Assembly: GCF_020171925.1 (NCBI RefSeq)
Contig: NZ_JAIVAR010000007.1
Span: 118,617-182,616, forward strand
Direction: 5' to 3'
Length of the DNA: 64,000 nucleotides
DNA from: Rossellomorea aquimaris
GTDB lineage: Bacteria > Bacillota > Bacilli > Bacillales > Bacillaceae_B
The translations under genes were made by a program, and so were the position numbers. Below the pieces are notes generated by a model. That model had not been told where the DNA came from. It saw only the letters and a list, made by a program, of their open reading frames with translations, and made no database searches. Shown here piece after piece: positions 34,287 to 45,440 of this stretch. Position 1 is the stretch's first letter. Each line of letters starts with the position of its first letter.

Positions 34287-37200
34287 ATGTCGTTTGTTCA
34301 TTTACAAGTAGCGAGCGCTTATAGTTTGCTTTCAAGCACAATCTCCATAAATGGACTCGTACATAAGGCAAAGGCGCTCGGATATACCTCCCTGGCGTTA
34401 ACGGATAAAAATATGATGTATGGTGCCATTCCTTTTTATAAGGCTTGCATGAAGGAAGGGATCAAACCGATCATCGGATTGACGGCAGATGTAGCGGTCA
34501 GCGATGAGCAGTCTTACCCTTTGGTGCTGTTAAGCAAGAATAATAGAGGATATCAGAATCTCTTGAAGATATCGAGTGCCATCGGAGCGAAGGCTTCTGA
34601 TGGCATCCCGCTTAAATGGCTGGCTTCTTACAGTGAAGGGTTGATTGCGATCACACCCGGTCCAGATGGGGAAATCGAAAGCCTTCTGATGGAAGGTGAA
34701 GCGGAGAAGGCGAAGGAAGCAATCGGACAATATCAATCCATGTTCGGTAAAGACTGCTTTTATATCAGTCTTCAAAAACATGGTGTGAAAACGGAAGAAT
34801 CTCTCCACCCGCTCATTAAACGGATCGCCGTGGAATATGATGTCAAAATGGTTGCATTGAATGATGTCCAATATCTAGACAAGGAAGACCATTTTGCACA
34901 TGAATGTATGAGTGCGATCAGGGACGGCGTCAAGCTATCAGAGGATGACAGGGCCGTGCTTGAAACGGAGGAATATTACTTCAAAACAAAAGAGCAAATG
35001 GTCGAACTGTTCACAGATGATGCGGATGCACTGGAGAACACATTGAAAATCGCCGACAGGTGCAACGTGAACATCCCGTTCCACCAGCAGCTGCTTCCAA
35101 AATACCCATTGCCAGAAGGCATCACGGCACAGCAGGAGCTCACCCATCTCTGTGAAAAGGGCTTGAGCGGAAAGCTTGCAGAGGTAACGCCTGCCTACCT
35201 CGAGCGATTGGATTATGAACTTGAAGTGATTGCAAAGATGGGATTCAGTGATTATTTCCTCATCGTTTGGGATTTTATGAAGTTTGCGAGAGAAAGGGGC
35301 ATCTTGACGGGACCGGGAAGGGGTTCTGCTGCAGGGTCCCTCGTTTCTTATTCACTCGGTATCACGGATGTCGACCCGATGGAGCACCATCTGCTGTTTG
35401 AGCGATTCCTCAATCCGGAAAGGGTATCGATGCCGGATATCGATATCGACTTTCCTGACCATCGCAGGGATGAAGTGATCGAATATGTGGAGGCGAAATA
35501 CGGACCCCTCCATGTTGCACAGATCATTACATTCGGTACGTTTGCGGCAAAGGCTGCCTTGAGGGATACCGGGCGGGTGTTTGGGTTGAATATGAAAGAG
35601 CAGGAGCAGCTATCGAAGCTGGTGCCGAATCAATTGGGCATCACCTTGAGTGAAGCATACGCGAAATCGAAGCAGCTCCGGGAGTTCATTGAAGAAAATG
35701 AGTTATATAAGAGATTATTCAATACAGCCTTGAAGCTTGAAGGTCTTCCGCGACATACATCCACTCATGCTGCGGGTGTTGTCATCAGTGAGGATCCCCT
35801 TGTTCAGTGGATTCCCATTCAAGGAAGTGCGTCGGGCATCCACCTTACACAATATCCGATGGACATCCTTGAAGAGATAGGCTTATTGAAGATGGACTTT
35901 TTGGGACTCCGGAATTTAAGCATCCTGGAAAGGATCGTCAAGAACATCAAGAGAGGAAGGGATAAACACTTCTCCTTGGACAGGATCCCCGCAAATGATC
36001 AGAAGACCTTCGAACTTCTCAGTAAAGGGCAGACAAATGGCATCTTTCAGCTTGAGTCGGACGGAATGCGCAATGTGCTTACGAGGCTGAAACCCACTTC
36101 CTTCGAAGACATCGTAGCCGTCAATGCCCTGTACAGGCCGGGTCCGATGGATAACATCCCCACCTATATCAATCGGAAGCATGGAAAGGAAAAAGTTGAA
36201 TTTGCCCATCCTGATTTAAAGCCGATCCTCGAAACAACATACGGGGTCATCGTGTATCAGGAGCAAATCATGCAAATCGCTTCCAAGATGGCAGGGTTCT
36301 CACTTGGGGAAGCCGACCTGTTGCGAAGGGCCGTCTCGAAAAAGAAGAAAGACGTGCTCGACCTGGAGCGGGAGCATTTCGTTCATGGCTCAACAGGGAA
36401 GGGATATTCCAAGGAAGTGGCGAATGGCATCTACGATTTGATCGTCCGATTCGCCGATTATGGATTCAATCGCTCACATGCAGTTGCTTACAGTATGATT
36501 GCTTATCAGCTGGCTTATTTGAAAACACACTATCCGGAGTACTTTTTATCGGCGCTCCTGACTTCTGTCGTCGGAAATGAAACGAAACTATCTCAATACA
36601 TCAGAGAGGCGAAACAGTACAAGATCGAAATTCTGCCTCCATCGGTGAACGTCAGTAAATTTTCATTTTCAGTCGAAGGAAAAGGAAGGATCCGCTACAG
36701 TTTGGGGGCAATCAAGGGAATTGGTGCGCAGGCATTGAAGGAAATCGTTTCTGTCAGGAATGATAAGCCATTTGATGACCTATTTGATTTTTGCATGAGG
36801 GTGTCTTCTAAAATCATCAACAGAAAGATATTGGAGAATCTGGTCCTGGCAGGTGCGTTCGATGAGTTCAATATCGACCGGGCCACCCTGCTTGCTAGCC
36901 TCGATGTGGCCATACAACATGCTGAGCTTGTCAACCCAGAGGATGATCATGATTTGTTCAAGGAAGAAGAGGCATTCCTCCTTAAACCGAAATATGTAGA
37001 AGTGGAAGAGATGGGAGTCGAAACCAAGCTGAATTTCGAGAAACAAGTGCTCGGACTGTACTTGTCAAATCATCCTGTGTCATCATATCGGTCAATCCTC
37101 GAACACCTCGGGACCACACTGATCTCAGACGCAAAACAGGGGGGCAGGACATCGGTCGGAGGCTACATCACATCCATCCGGTCGATCCGTACAAAAAAAG

Positions 37201-37640
37201 GGGAAGTGATGGCATTCCTGGAAATCAGCGATGAGACGGGTGATTTGGAATCGGTCGTATTCCCGGCTGTGTACCGACAGATCATGATCCACCTTAAAGA
37301 GGGGAATGTATTGTGGTTTGAAGGAAAGATAGAAGAACGGATGGGCAAGCTGCAGCTGATCGTGAATAAAGTGCAAACAATCGAACAGTTGAAGGAACAG
37401 AAGAATGGGCACGAAAAAAAATTATTCATCAAAATCCCACTGGGGCTGGACCGTGAAGCTTGCATGAGGGATATTCAGCAACTCCTTCATCGGAATCGTG
37501 GGGGCCATCCCGTCATTGTCTATATTGAACAGGACAAGAAGAGTATCAAGCTGTCAGACTCCTATAAAAGTGCGGCGACCCCTGAAGTGTTGGGAGAATT
37601 GGAACGCCTTTTAGGAGAACGGAATGTCGTTTTACAATAA
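34287..37640 (+). CDS. dnaE: DNA polymerase III alpha subunit DnaE
   Basis: A 1117-residue C-family polymerase; in Gram-positives DnaE extends primers, mainly at the lagging strand, before handing over to PolC. An N-terminal PHP domain (SFVHLQVASAYSLLSS), the GPGRGSAAGSLVSY loop near 347 and the catalytic aspartates in MPDIDIDFPDHRRDEV near 385 are present, with a C-terminal OB-fold region near 970-1060. No proofreading domain. ATG 34287 is chosen over GTG 34278 because AAAGGG precedes it properly and length then equals the family (1115 in B. subtilis). Confidence 0.96.
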   Translation: MSFVHLQVASAYSLLSSTISINGLVHKAKALGYTSLALTDKNMMYGAIPFYKACMKEGIKPIIGLTADVAVSDEQSYPLVLLSKNNRGYQNLLKISSAIGAKASDGIPLKWLASYSEGLIAITPGPDGEIESLLMEGEAEKAKEAIGQYQSMFGKDCFYISLQKHGVKTEESLHPLIKRIAVEYDVKMVALNDVQYLDKEDHFAHECMSAIRDGVKLSEDDRAVLETEEYYFKTKEQMVELFTDDADALENTLKIADRCNVNIPFHQQLLPKYPLPEGITAQQELTHLCEKGLSGKLAEVTPAYLERLDYELEVIAKMGFSDYFLIVWDFMKFARERGILTGPGRGSAAGSLVSYSLGITDVDPMEHHLLFERFLNPERVSMPDIDIDFPDHRRDEVIEYVEAKYGPLHVAQIITFGTFAAKAALRDTGRVFGLNMKEQEQLSKLVPNQLGITLSEAYAKSKQLREFIEENELYKRLFNTALKLEGLPRHTSTHAAGVVISEDPLVQWIPIQGSASGIHLTQYPMDILEEIGLLKMDFLGLRNLSILERIVKNIKRGRDKHFSLDRIPANDQKTFELLSKGQTNGIFQLESDGMRNVLTRLKPTSFEDIVAVNALYRPGPMDNIPTYINRKHGKEKVEFAHPDLKPILETTYGVIVYQEQIMQIASKMAGFSLGEADLLRRAVSKKKKDVLDLEREHFVHGSTGKGYSKEVANGIYDLIVRFADYGFNRSHAVAYSMIAYQLAYLKTHYPEYFLSALLTSVVGNETKLSQYIREAKQYKIEILPPSVNVSKFSFSVEGKGRIRYSLGAIKGIGAQALKEIVSVRNDKPFDDLFDFCMRVSSKIINRKILENLVLAGAFDEFNIDRATLLASLDVAIQHAELVNPEDDHDLFKEEEAFLLKPKYVEVEEMGVETKLNFEKQVLGLYLSNHPVSSYRSILEHLGTTLISDAKQGGRTSVGGYITSIRSIRTKKGEVMAFLEISDETGDLESVVFPAVYRQIMIHLKEGNVLWFEGKIEERMGKLQLIVNKVQTIEQLKEQKNGHEKKLFIKIPLGLDREACMRDIQQLLHRNRGGHPVIVYIEQDKKSIKLSDSYKSAATPEVLGELERLLGERNVVLQ

Positions 37641-37790
37641 CATACTTTACTTCAATTCATATTTGTATTATTGTTTAATAGAAAAAGGTGGTCTGACCAC
37701 TATTGATTCTGCATACGATGGATGACCGAACCTTAATGAATCTACAAATTAGAAAATACGTGCACGGAACTTGATAAGGAGTGAATGATG

Positions 37791-39029
37791 ATGTCATTAC
37801 GCGAAGAAGCTTTGCATATGCATCGAGTAAATAAAGGGAAACTTGAGTCCAAATCAAAGGTGGAGGTAAGGAACGCCGAAGATTTAAGTTTGGCTTACTC
37901 CCCTGGGGTGGCAGAACCATGTAAAGTGATTTATGACAAGCCTGAAACGGTCTATGATTATACGATGAAAGGCAATATGGTTGCAGTCGTATCTGACGGT
38001 ACGGCTGTTCTTGGGCTTGGTAATATCGGTCCGGAAGCCTCTCTTCCAGTAATGGAAGGGAAAGCTGTATTGTTCAAGAGCTTTGCAGGTGTCGATGCCT
38101 TCCCGATTTGTTTGAATACGACGGAAGTGGACAAGATTGTTGAAACCGTAAAGCTTCTTGAACCGACATTTGGCGGGGTGAACCTTGAGGACATTGCCGC
38201 TCCGAATTGTTTTGAAATTGAAGAACGCCTGAAGAAAGAAACGAATATCCCGGTATTCCACGATGATCAGCACGGTACTGCAATCGTCACAGTGGCGGGA
38301 CTGGTGAATGCACTGAAGATCGTGGGCAAGAAGATGTCCGAAATCAAAGTGGTGGCGAATGGTGCAGGTGCAGCAGGGATTGCCATCATCAAACTTCTTT
38401 ATCGTTACGGAGTCAGGGACATCATCATGTGTGACTCCAAGGGAGCGATCTACGAAGGTCGTTCACAAGGTATGAATGCCATCAAAGATGAAGTGGCGAA
38501 ATTCACAAATCGCGACCGTATTCAAGGCGGCCTCAGTGATGTACTGAAGGACGCTGATGTATTCATAGGGGTTTCGGTAGCCGGTGCCTTGACGGAAGAA
38601 ATGGTTTCCTCGATGAAAGAAGATCCAATCATTTTCGCCATGGCGAATCCTGTGCCTGAAATCATGCCCGAACAGGCGAAGGCAGCGGGTGCAAAAGTGG
38701 TGGGGACAGGCCGTTCCGATTTCCCTAACCAAGTGAATAATGTGCTTGCCTTCCCGGGAATCTTCAGGGGTGCATTGGATGTACGCGCCACCCATATCAA
38801 CGAAAAGATGAAACAGGCGGCTGTAGAAGCGATTGCTGAGCTGATCAGTGAGAGTGAACTGAATGCCGATTATGTGATCCCTGGACCTTTCGATAAACGG
38901 GTCGCACCTGCAGTTGCAGCAGCTGTTGCGAAAACGGCCATGGAAACCGGCGTCGCGCGATTAAAGGTCGATCCTGAGGAAATCCGGAGAAAAACGGAAG
39001 AATTAGCCGTCATTGGGAAAGGTGAATGA
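37791..39029 (+). CDS. ytsJ: NADP-dependent malic enzyme YtsJ
   Basis: A 412-residue malic enzyme that decarboxylates malate to pyruvate with NADPH formation; in B. subtilis YtsJ is the main enzyme for growth on malate. YSPGVAEPC near 40, the catalytic lysine region GKAVLFKSFAGVDAFPI near 92, the metal motif NLEDIAAPNCFEIE and Rossmann ANGAGAAGIAI near 188 are intact. Three consecutive ATGs (37785, 37788, 37791); the AAGGAGTG position favours the last. The stop overlaps the start of the next gene. Confidence 0.92.
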   Translation: MSLREEALHMHRVNKGKLESKSKVEVRNAEDLSLAYSPGVAEPCKVIYDKPETVYDYTMKGNMVAVVSDGTAVLGLGNIGPEASLPVMEGKAVLFKSFAGVDAFPICLNTTEVDKIVETVKLLEPTFGGVNLEDIAAPNCFEIEERLKKETNIPVFHDDQHGTAIVTVAGLVNALKIVGKKMSEIKVVANGAGAAGIAIIKLLYRYGVRDIIMCDSKGAIYEGRSQGMNAIKDEVAKFTNRDRIQGGLSDVLKDADVFIGVSVAGALTEEMVSSMKEDPIIFAMANPVPEIMPEQAKAAGAKVVGTGRSDFPNQVNNVLAFPGIFRGALDVRATHINEKMKQAAVEAIAELISESELNADYVIPGPFDKRVAPAVAAAVAKTAMETGVARLKVDPEEIRRKTEELAVIGKGE

Positions 39030-39694
39030 TGACGAACGTGAACTCTCTCCATTCTCAGTCAAAAGTATATATTGGAATTGTTCACCAACTAAGAGAAATG
39101 ATATCGAAAGATGGGCTCGGTCCGGGGGATAAGATCCCTTCCGAACGCGAGCTTTCTGAAAGGCTGAATGTCGGGCGTTCCTCCGTTAGGGAAGCGCTCC
39201 GTGCCCTTGAACTTCTGGGCTTGATTGAAACAAGAAGGGGGGAGGGGACATTCCTGAAGGATTTTCGGAATCATAATCTGATCGACCTTCTTGGAATGTT
39301 CATCCTTCAGGACGATAAGGCCCTACAGGATATCAAATGTACAAAAACGATGATTGAAAAAGAAGCTCTCAGGAGTATTTTTTGCAGGGAACTGGACGTA
39401 TCCGATCTGATCATGAAGGTGAAAAAAGATAACGGGGCCCTGACATGGAGAGAAATATTTGAAGAAATCATTCTTATCAGCAACAACTACTTATCACATA
39501 GAATATGGAACATCCTGAATGATTACGAGACTTTCATTATCGGAGAGAAAAAAATCACACCCGAAATTAAAGAAAAGCTTTTAGACCTGCTTACAGGATT
39601 GGAAAAGCAAGATAAAGAATCGGTGCAGGCTGCATACAAAAAGATTTGTGAAATTGGTGAACTTGAGTTGACAAATTCCAACATCTTTTTATAA
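39026..39694 (+). CDS. GntR/FadR-type transcription regulator
   Basis: A 222-residue protein. Residues about 12-78 form a GntR winged helix (GPGDKIPSERELSERLNVGRSSVREALRALELLGLIETRRGEGTFL), followed by a short helical effector region smaller than a full FCD domain. It overlaps the ytsJ stop (ATGATGA) and precedes accDA by 170 bases. Position suggests control of malic enzyme and/or acetyl-CoA carboxylase genes, perhaps by a malate- or acyl-type ligand; that is inference only. Confidence 0.82.
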   Translation: MMTNVNSLHSQSKVYIGIVHQLREMISKDGLGPGDKIPSERELSERLNVGRSSVREALRALELLGLIETRRGEGTFLKDFRNHNLIDLLGMFILQDDKALQDIKCTKTMIEKEALRSIFCRELDVSDLIMKVKKDNGALTWREIFEEIILISNNYLSHRIWNILNDYETFIIGEKKITPEIKEKLLDLLTGLEKQDKESVQAAYKKICEIGELELTNSNIFL

Positions 39695-39865
39695 AGCTTT
39701 CCGTTAAACTGGTAGACAAGCAGTTTACTTGCAAGATCATATACCGATCATGCAAGAGAGAACAAAGCCGAGCCCATCTAGCCGGCTTCAGCACTTATCA
39801 TACTTTCGATCAACCAACTTATAAGAAAACAAAAGCGACTGTAATTAGTTAAGGAGGTTTCAGCC

Positions 39866-40744
39866 TTGCTTAAGGAACTGTTCAACAAATCCAATAAACC
39901 GAAAAAGAAAAAATATGCAACCATACCATCTGAAGCAGCTAAACATGATGTCCCTGAAGGAATCATGACAAAATGCCCCGACTGTAAAAAGATCATGTAT
40001 ACAAAGGAATTACGCAAAAATTTAAAGGTTTGCATCCATTGTGGCTACCATCATGGGATGAGCTCGGATGAGAGAGTGGACAGTTTCATCGATGAAGGCA
40101 CGTTCGAAGAATTAGATTCGGGATTGGTTTCCGTCAATCCACTGGGCTTTCCCGATTATTTGGAGAAAGTTGAAAAAGACCGGAAGAAAACCGGCTTGAA
40201 CGAAGCGGTCCTGACTGGATCAGGTAAAGTGAACGGCATCGACATTGTCGTAGCCATCATGGACTCTAGATTCAGGATGGGGAGTATGGGATCGGTTGTC
40301 GGTGAGAAAATTACCCGTGCCATCGAGGAAGCGGACAAACGAAACGTCCCGTTCATCATCTTCACTGCTTCAGGCGGTGCCAGAATGCAGGAAGGGGTTT
40401 TATCCCTCATGCAGATGGCCAAAACCAGTGTGGCACTTAAACGGTTCAGTGAAAATGGGGGCCTATTCATATCCATCATGACCCATCCAACGACAGGCGG
40501 GGTATCGGCGAGCTTTGCCTCTGTAGGGGACTATAACTTCGCAGAGCCGGGGGCATTGATCGGATTCGCCGGAAGAAGAATTATTGAGCAAACAATCAGG
40601 GAAGACCTTCCAGAAGATTTCCAAACAGCGGAATTCCTATTGAAACACGGTCAGCTGGATGAAGTGGTATCCCGCTTGGAACTGAAAGAGAAGATCGGCC
40701 TTGTACTAGATATACATCAGTGGGATGGTGATCTACCATGGTAA
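39866..40744 (+). CDS. accD: Acetyl-CoA carboxylase carboxyltransferase beta subunit
   Basis: A 292-residue beta subunit of the carboxyltransferase that makes malonyl-CoA for fatty acids. The N-terminal zinc ribbon CPDC-x15-CIHC is complete (about residues 36-58). The crotonase-fold region has [12 protein letters not shown] near 160 and [11 protein letters not shown] near 205. TTG start at 39866, eight bases after AAGGAGG. It overlaps accA by seven bases. Confidence 0.96.
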   Translation: MLKELFNKSNKPKKKKYATIPSEAAKHDVPEGIMTKCPDCKKIMYTKELRKNLKVCIHCGYHHGMSSDERVDSFIDEGTFEELDSGLVSVNPLGFPDYLEKVEKDRKKTGLNEAVLTGSGKVNGIDIVVAIMDSRFRMGSMGSVVGEKITRAIEEADKRNVPFIIFTASGGARMQEGVLSLMQMAKTSVALKRFSENGGLFISIMTHPTTGGVSASFASVGDYNFAEPGALIGFAGRRIIEQTIREDLPEDFQTAEFLLKHGQLDEVVSRLELKEKIGLVLDIHQWDGDLPW

Positions 40745-41718
40745 ATGAGATGGAGTTTGAAAAGCCTGTAGTGGAATTGAAGAAGAAGATTGCAGAGCTT
40801 AAGGAGTTCACTCAACATTCGGAAGTGGATTTATCAAAAGAAATCGAAAAGCTGGAAACGCGTCTAGAAAAGCTTCAAAATGATATCTATGAAAACATGA
40901 AGCCGTGGGAAAGGGTGCAGGTGGCGCGTCACCCGAACCGTCCGACCACCCTGGACTATATCCGCTATCTATTCACCGACTTTATGGAGATGCATGGTGA
41001 CCGCTTATATGGCGATGATGAAGCGATTGTTTCCGGTCTTGCCAAATTTGATGGGGTTCCCGTTACCATCATTGGACACCAGCGCGGTAAAGATACGAAA
41101 GAGAATATCAGAAGGAATTTCGGTATGCCGCATCCTGAAGGGTATCGAAAAGCCTTAAGGTTGATGAAACAAGCAGAGAAATTCAATCGCCCCATCGTTT
41201 GTTTCATTGATACAAAAGGTGCCTACCCGGGGAAAGCCGCAGAAGAAAGGGGCCAGAGTGAAGCCATTGCAAGAAATCTTGTTGAAATGGCCGGCCTGAC
41301 CGTCCCTGTCATTTGCATCGTCATCGGTGAAGGAGGAAGCGGAGGAGCACTTGCGCTCGGTGTGGGAAATCACATCCACATGCTTGAGAACTCAACGTAT
41401 TCCGTCATTTCACCTGAAGGGGCTGCAGCCCTTTTATGGAAGGATTCCACCCAGGCGAAAAGAGCGGCTGAATCCATGAAAATCACTGCACCGGATCTCA
41501 AGGAGCTTGGAATCATCGATGAGATCATTACCGAGGTAAAGGGTGGAGCTCACAAAAATGTCGAGGAACAGGCTCACTTCATGAAGGCAGTACTTAAGGA
41601 ATCACTGAAGGAGCTGGTTCCTATGAGTAAGGAAGAATTGATCCAGCACCGCTATGAGAAATTCAAAGCGATGGGCGATTATTCTGTTTTAAATGAATAT
41701 ATTGGGGTACAATCATAA
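40738..41718 (+). CDS. accA: Acetyl-CoA carboxylase carboxyltransferase alpha subunit
   Basis: A 326-residue alpha subunit. The helical N-terminus ([19 protein letters not shown]), [27 protein letters not shown] near 120 and the oxyanion-type [15 protein letters not shown] near 200 are typical. Start inside accD gives translational coupling, so the two subunits are made in balance. Confidence 0.97.
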   Translation: MVNEMEFEKPVVELKKKIAELKEFTQHSEVDLSKEIEKLETRLEKLQNDIYENMKPWERVQVARHPNRPTTLDYIRYLFTDFMEMHGDRLYGDDEAIVSGLAKFDGVPVTIIGHQRGKDTKENIRRNFGMPHPEGYRKALRLMKQAEKFNRPIVCFIDTKGAYPGKAAEERGQSEAIARNLVEMAGLTVPVICIVIGEGGSGGALALGVGNHIHMLENSTYSVISPEGAAALLWKDSTQAKRAAESMKITAPDLKELGIIDEIITEVKGGAHKNVEEQAHFMKAVLKESLKELVPMSKEELIQHRYEKFKAMGDYSVLNEYIGVQS

Positions 41719-41729
41719 AGAAACGATTT

Positions 41730-41770
41730 GGACTGACAAATAGGACATGCCTGTTGTCAGTCCTTTTGTT
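41730..41770 (+). terminator. accDA terminator
   Basis: GGACTGACAA (41730-41739) pairs perfectly with TTGTCAGTCC (41754-41763), then TTTTG. Confidence 0.88.
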
Positions 41771-41884
41771 TAGTGTGGCAGGAACCAATCCTGACAATTT
41801 TTTGAAAGTTTTAGCAATTGAAACGCTTTCATTTAATAGATTATTTCGTCTATTGACCCTTCAAGGGGTAACCTGTTGAGAAGC

Positions 41885-41913
41885 TTGACTCTTCATGTTA
41901 TTTTAGAAATAAT
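41885..41913 (+). promoter_or_regulatory. Likely sigma-A promoter of pfkA-pyk
   Basis: TTGACT (41885-41890), 17 bases, AATAAT (41908-41913). A near-cre lacking one base (TGAAACGCTTTCA, 41819-41831) lies upstream and a one-mismatch cre-like site (TGAAAGCATTAACA, 41982-41995) lies in the leader. Confidence 0.5.
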
Positions 41914-41964
41914 CAATGGTCTATTGGTCCATAATAAATGGGTAGAATAACTCTTCCATAATGA

Positions 41965-42996
<1,032 letters not shown>

Positions 42997-43027
42997 TAAT
43001 TGCTGAAAGATTCAGGAGGTAAGAAAT

Positions 43028-44788
43028 ATGAGAAAAACTAAGATTGTATGTACCATTGGACCAGCCAGTGAGAGTGTAGAGAAGCTATCACAGCTGATTG
43101 ATTCAGGGATGAATGTTGCTCGATTGAACTTTTCGCACGGTGATCATGATGAACATGGCCAACGCATAAAAAACATTCGTGAAGCAGCTGCGAAAGCGGG
43201 TAAAAACGTAGGGATCCTCCTTGACACTAAAGGTCCGGAAATCCGCACGAATAATATGGAGAATGATGGATTCGAACTGCAACAAGGGTCTTCTGTCATT
43301 GTCTCCATGAAGGAAGTATTGGGTACTCCAGAGAAATTCTCCGTCACATATGAAGGGTTGATCGACGACGTTCATGAAGGTTCAAAGATCCTTTTGGATG
43401 ATGGTCTCGTGGGACTTGAAGTGACTGGCATCGATAAAGCGAATGGTGAAATTCATACAACAGTGCTAAACACAGGTATGCTGAAGAATAAAAAAGGTGT
43501 GAACGTACCTGGTGTATCCGTCAACCTTCCAGGAATCACGGATAAAGATGCAAAAGATATCATCTTCGGTATCCAACAGGAAGTTGATTTCATCGCGGCT
43601 TCTTTTGTACGCCGTGCATCCGATGTACTTGAAATCCGTCAGCTACTTGAAGAGCACAATGCTCCTCATATTCAAATCATCCCAAAAATCGAAAACCAAG
43701 AGGGTGTCGACAACATTGATGAAATCCTTGAAGTTTCCGATGGTTTGATGGTTGCACGTGGGGATCTTGGTGTGGAAATTCCTGCTGAGGAAGTACCTCT
43801 CGTTCAAAAACAACTGATCAAGAAGTGTAACTCACAAGGCAAGCCTGTCATCACGGCTACGCAAATGCTTGATTCGATGCAGCGCAACCCAAGACCGACA
43901 AGAGCGGAAGCAAGTGATGTTGCCAATGCCATCTTTGATGGTACGGACGCCATCATGCTGTCGGGTGAAACGGCTGCAGGGACGTATCCTGTTGAAGCGG
44001 TTCAAACGATGCATAATATTGCATCAAGAGCGGAAACTGCACTGGATTTCAATGAAATCCTTTCAGCTCGCAGCAAGGAAAGCGATCATAACATGACGGA
44101 TGCCATCGGACAGTCAGTGGCTCACACTGCCATCAATCTGGATGTGAATGCCATCGTGGCTCCGACGGAGAGTGGTCATACTGCACGCATGATCTCTAAA
44201 TACCGTCCAAAAGCTCCGATCGTGGCCGTTACCGGTACAGAATCTGTTTCCAGAAGACTTGCACTCGTTTGGGGTGTATATCCTACAGTTGGTCGCAGGG
44301 TATCCACAACGGATGAAATGCTTGATATGGCAGTGGAAGAAAGCCTGAACTCTGGAATGACAAAGCACGGTGACCTGATTGTGATCACTGCCGGTGTTCC
44401 AATTGGTGAATCAGGAACGACTAACTTGATGAAAATCCATGTCGTCGGTGATATCGTTGCGAAAGGACAAGGAATCGGACGTAAATCTGCTTATGGTAAA
44501 GCCGTAGTCGCGACTAGCGCAGAGGAAGCCGTAAAGAACGTACAGCCTGGTTCTGTCCTTGTGACAATCGGAACGGATAAAGAAATGATGCCTGCACTCG
44601 AGAAATGTTCTGCTTTGATAGTCGAAGAAGGTGGGTTGACAAGCCACGCAGCCGTTGTTGGGATCAACCTTGGCATTCCTGTCGTAGTCGGGGTGGACAA
44701 TGCCACATCCCTATTTGAAAATGGTCAGGAAATCACAGTTGATGCAACTCGTGGCGTTATTTATAACGGACATGCGAGTGTCCTTTAA
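43028..44788 (+). CDS. pyk: Pyruvate kinase (Bacillus long type)
   Basis: A 586-residue pyruvate kinase. Catalytic barrel motifs include [29 protein letters not shown] near 220, and [33 protein letters not shown] near 277. As in other bacilli it carries an extra C-terminal domain (about 480-586) resembling the PEP-utilising phosphohistidine domain, with [28 protein letters not shown] precedes the ATG, 31 bases after pfkA. Confidence 0.97.
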   Translation: MRKTKIVCTIGPASESVEKLSQLIDSGMNVARLNFSHGDHDEHGQRIKNIREAAAKAGKNVGILLDTKGPEIRTNNMENDGFELQQGSSVIVSMKEVLGTPEKFSVTYEGLIDDVHEGSKILLDDGLVGLEVTGIDKANGEIHTTVLNTGMLKNKKGVNVPGVSVNLPGITDKDAKDIIFGIQQEVDFIAASFVRRASDVLEIRQLLEEHNAPHIQIIPKIENQEGVDNIDEILEVSDGLMVARGDLGVEIPAEEVPLVQKQLIKKCNSQGKPVITATQMLDSMQRNPRPTRAEASDVANAIFDGTDAIMLSGETAAGTYPVEAVQTMHNIASRAETALDFNEILSARSKESDHNMTDAIGQSVAHTAINLDVNAIVAPTESGHTARMISKYRPKAPIVAVTGTESVSRRLALVWGVYPTVGRRVSTTDEMLDMAVEESLNSGMTKHGDLIVITAGVPIGESGTTNLMKIHVVGDIVAKGQGIGRKSAYGKAVVATSAEEAVKNVQPGSVLVTIGTDKEMMPALEKCSALIVEEGGLTSHAAVVGINLGIPVVVGVDNATSLFENGQEITVDATRGVIYNGHASVL

Positions 44789-44800
44789 ACAGTAACAAAT

Positions 44801-44838
44801 GAAGCCCGGTCCTCTTTTAGGAGGACCGGGCTTCGTTT
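44801..44838 (+). terminator. pfkA-pyk terminator
   Basis: GAAGCCCGGTCCTC (44801-44814) pairs perfectly with GAGGACCGGGCTTC (44821-44834), then GTTT. Confidence 0.88.
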
Positions 44839-44954
44839 ACATGGAACTTTAAACTTGGTGCTTACTAAATGTGTCACAACTATCGTAATAATACCTGTCC
44901 AGTCCAATATGATATAATAGAGAAGTAAGTAATAAATGACAGGAGGAATTCCTC

Positions 44955-45341
44955 GTGAGATATATACTTCCGTTTTTAATCGTGATTCCTGCACTGGAAA
45001 TCGGGATCCTGGTTCTTGCCGGCCAGACAATCGGTGTACTGCCGACCGTATTGCTGATCATTGCTACTGGGATTGCAGGAGCTTATCTGGCAAAGAAACA
45101 AGGTCTAGAAACAATCAGGAAAGCTCAGCAAGACATGCAGTATGCACAGTTCCCAGGAGATGTCATCATTGACGGACTATGCATATTGGTTGGAGGGGTG
45201 CTGCTTCTGACTCCGGGATTCATTACAGATGCCACAGGATTTTTGCTACTCCTGCCACCGACTCGTAAACTATTCAAGCCTTTCATTTATAAGCTTTTCA
45301 AAAGATGGTTCAACAAGGGGAACATCATTATATACCGATAA
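44955..45341 (+). CDS. fxsA: FxsA family membrane protein
   Basis: A 128-residue FxsA/YtzA protein with three membrane segments (about 2-20, 26-44 and 72-98) and the motif ATGIAGAYLAKKQGLETIRKAQQDMQ. In E. coli FxsA counters phage F exclusion by binding PifA; the normal role is unknown. GTG start after AGGAGGAA. Upstream TATAAT occurs at 44914-44919. Confidence 0.88.
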   Translation: MRYILPFLIVIPALEIGILVLAGQTIGVLPTVLLIIATGIAGAYLAKKQGLETIRKAQQDMQYAQFPGDVIIDGLCILVGGVLLLTPGFITDATGFLLLLPPTRKLFKPFIYKLFKRWFNKGNIIIYR

Positions 45342-45346
45342 CATTT

Positions 45347-45391
45347 AAAGGCACCGTTTCGGCTCATATTGCCGAAACGGTGCCTTTTTTA
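45347..45391. terminator. Bidirectional terminator between fxsA and ytvI
   Basis: AAAGGCACCGTTTCGGC (45347-45363) pairs perfectly over 17 bp with GCCGAAACGGTGCCTTT (45371-45387). Confidence 0.9.
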
Positions 45392-45440
45392 TCATGGACG
45401 AACATCAATCCCATATTTTACTTGGTGCATTTCCTGTACC

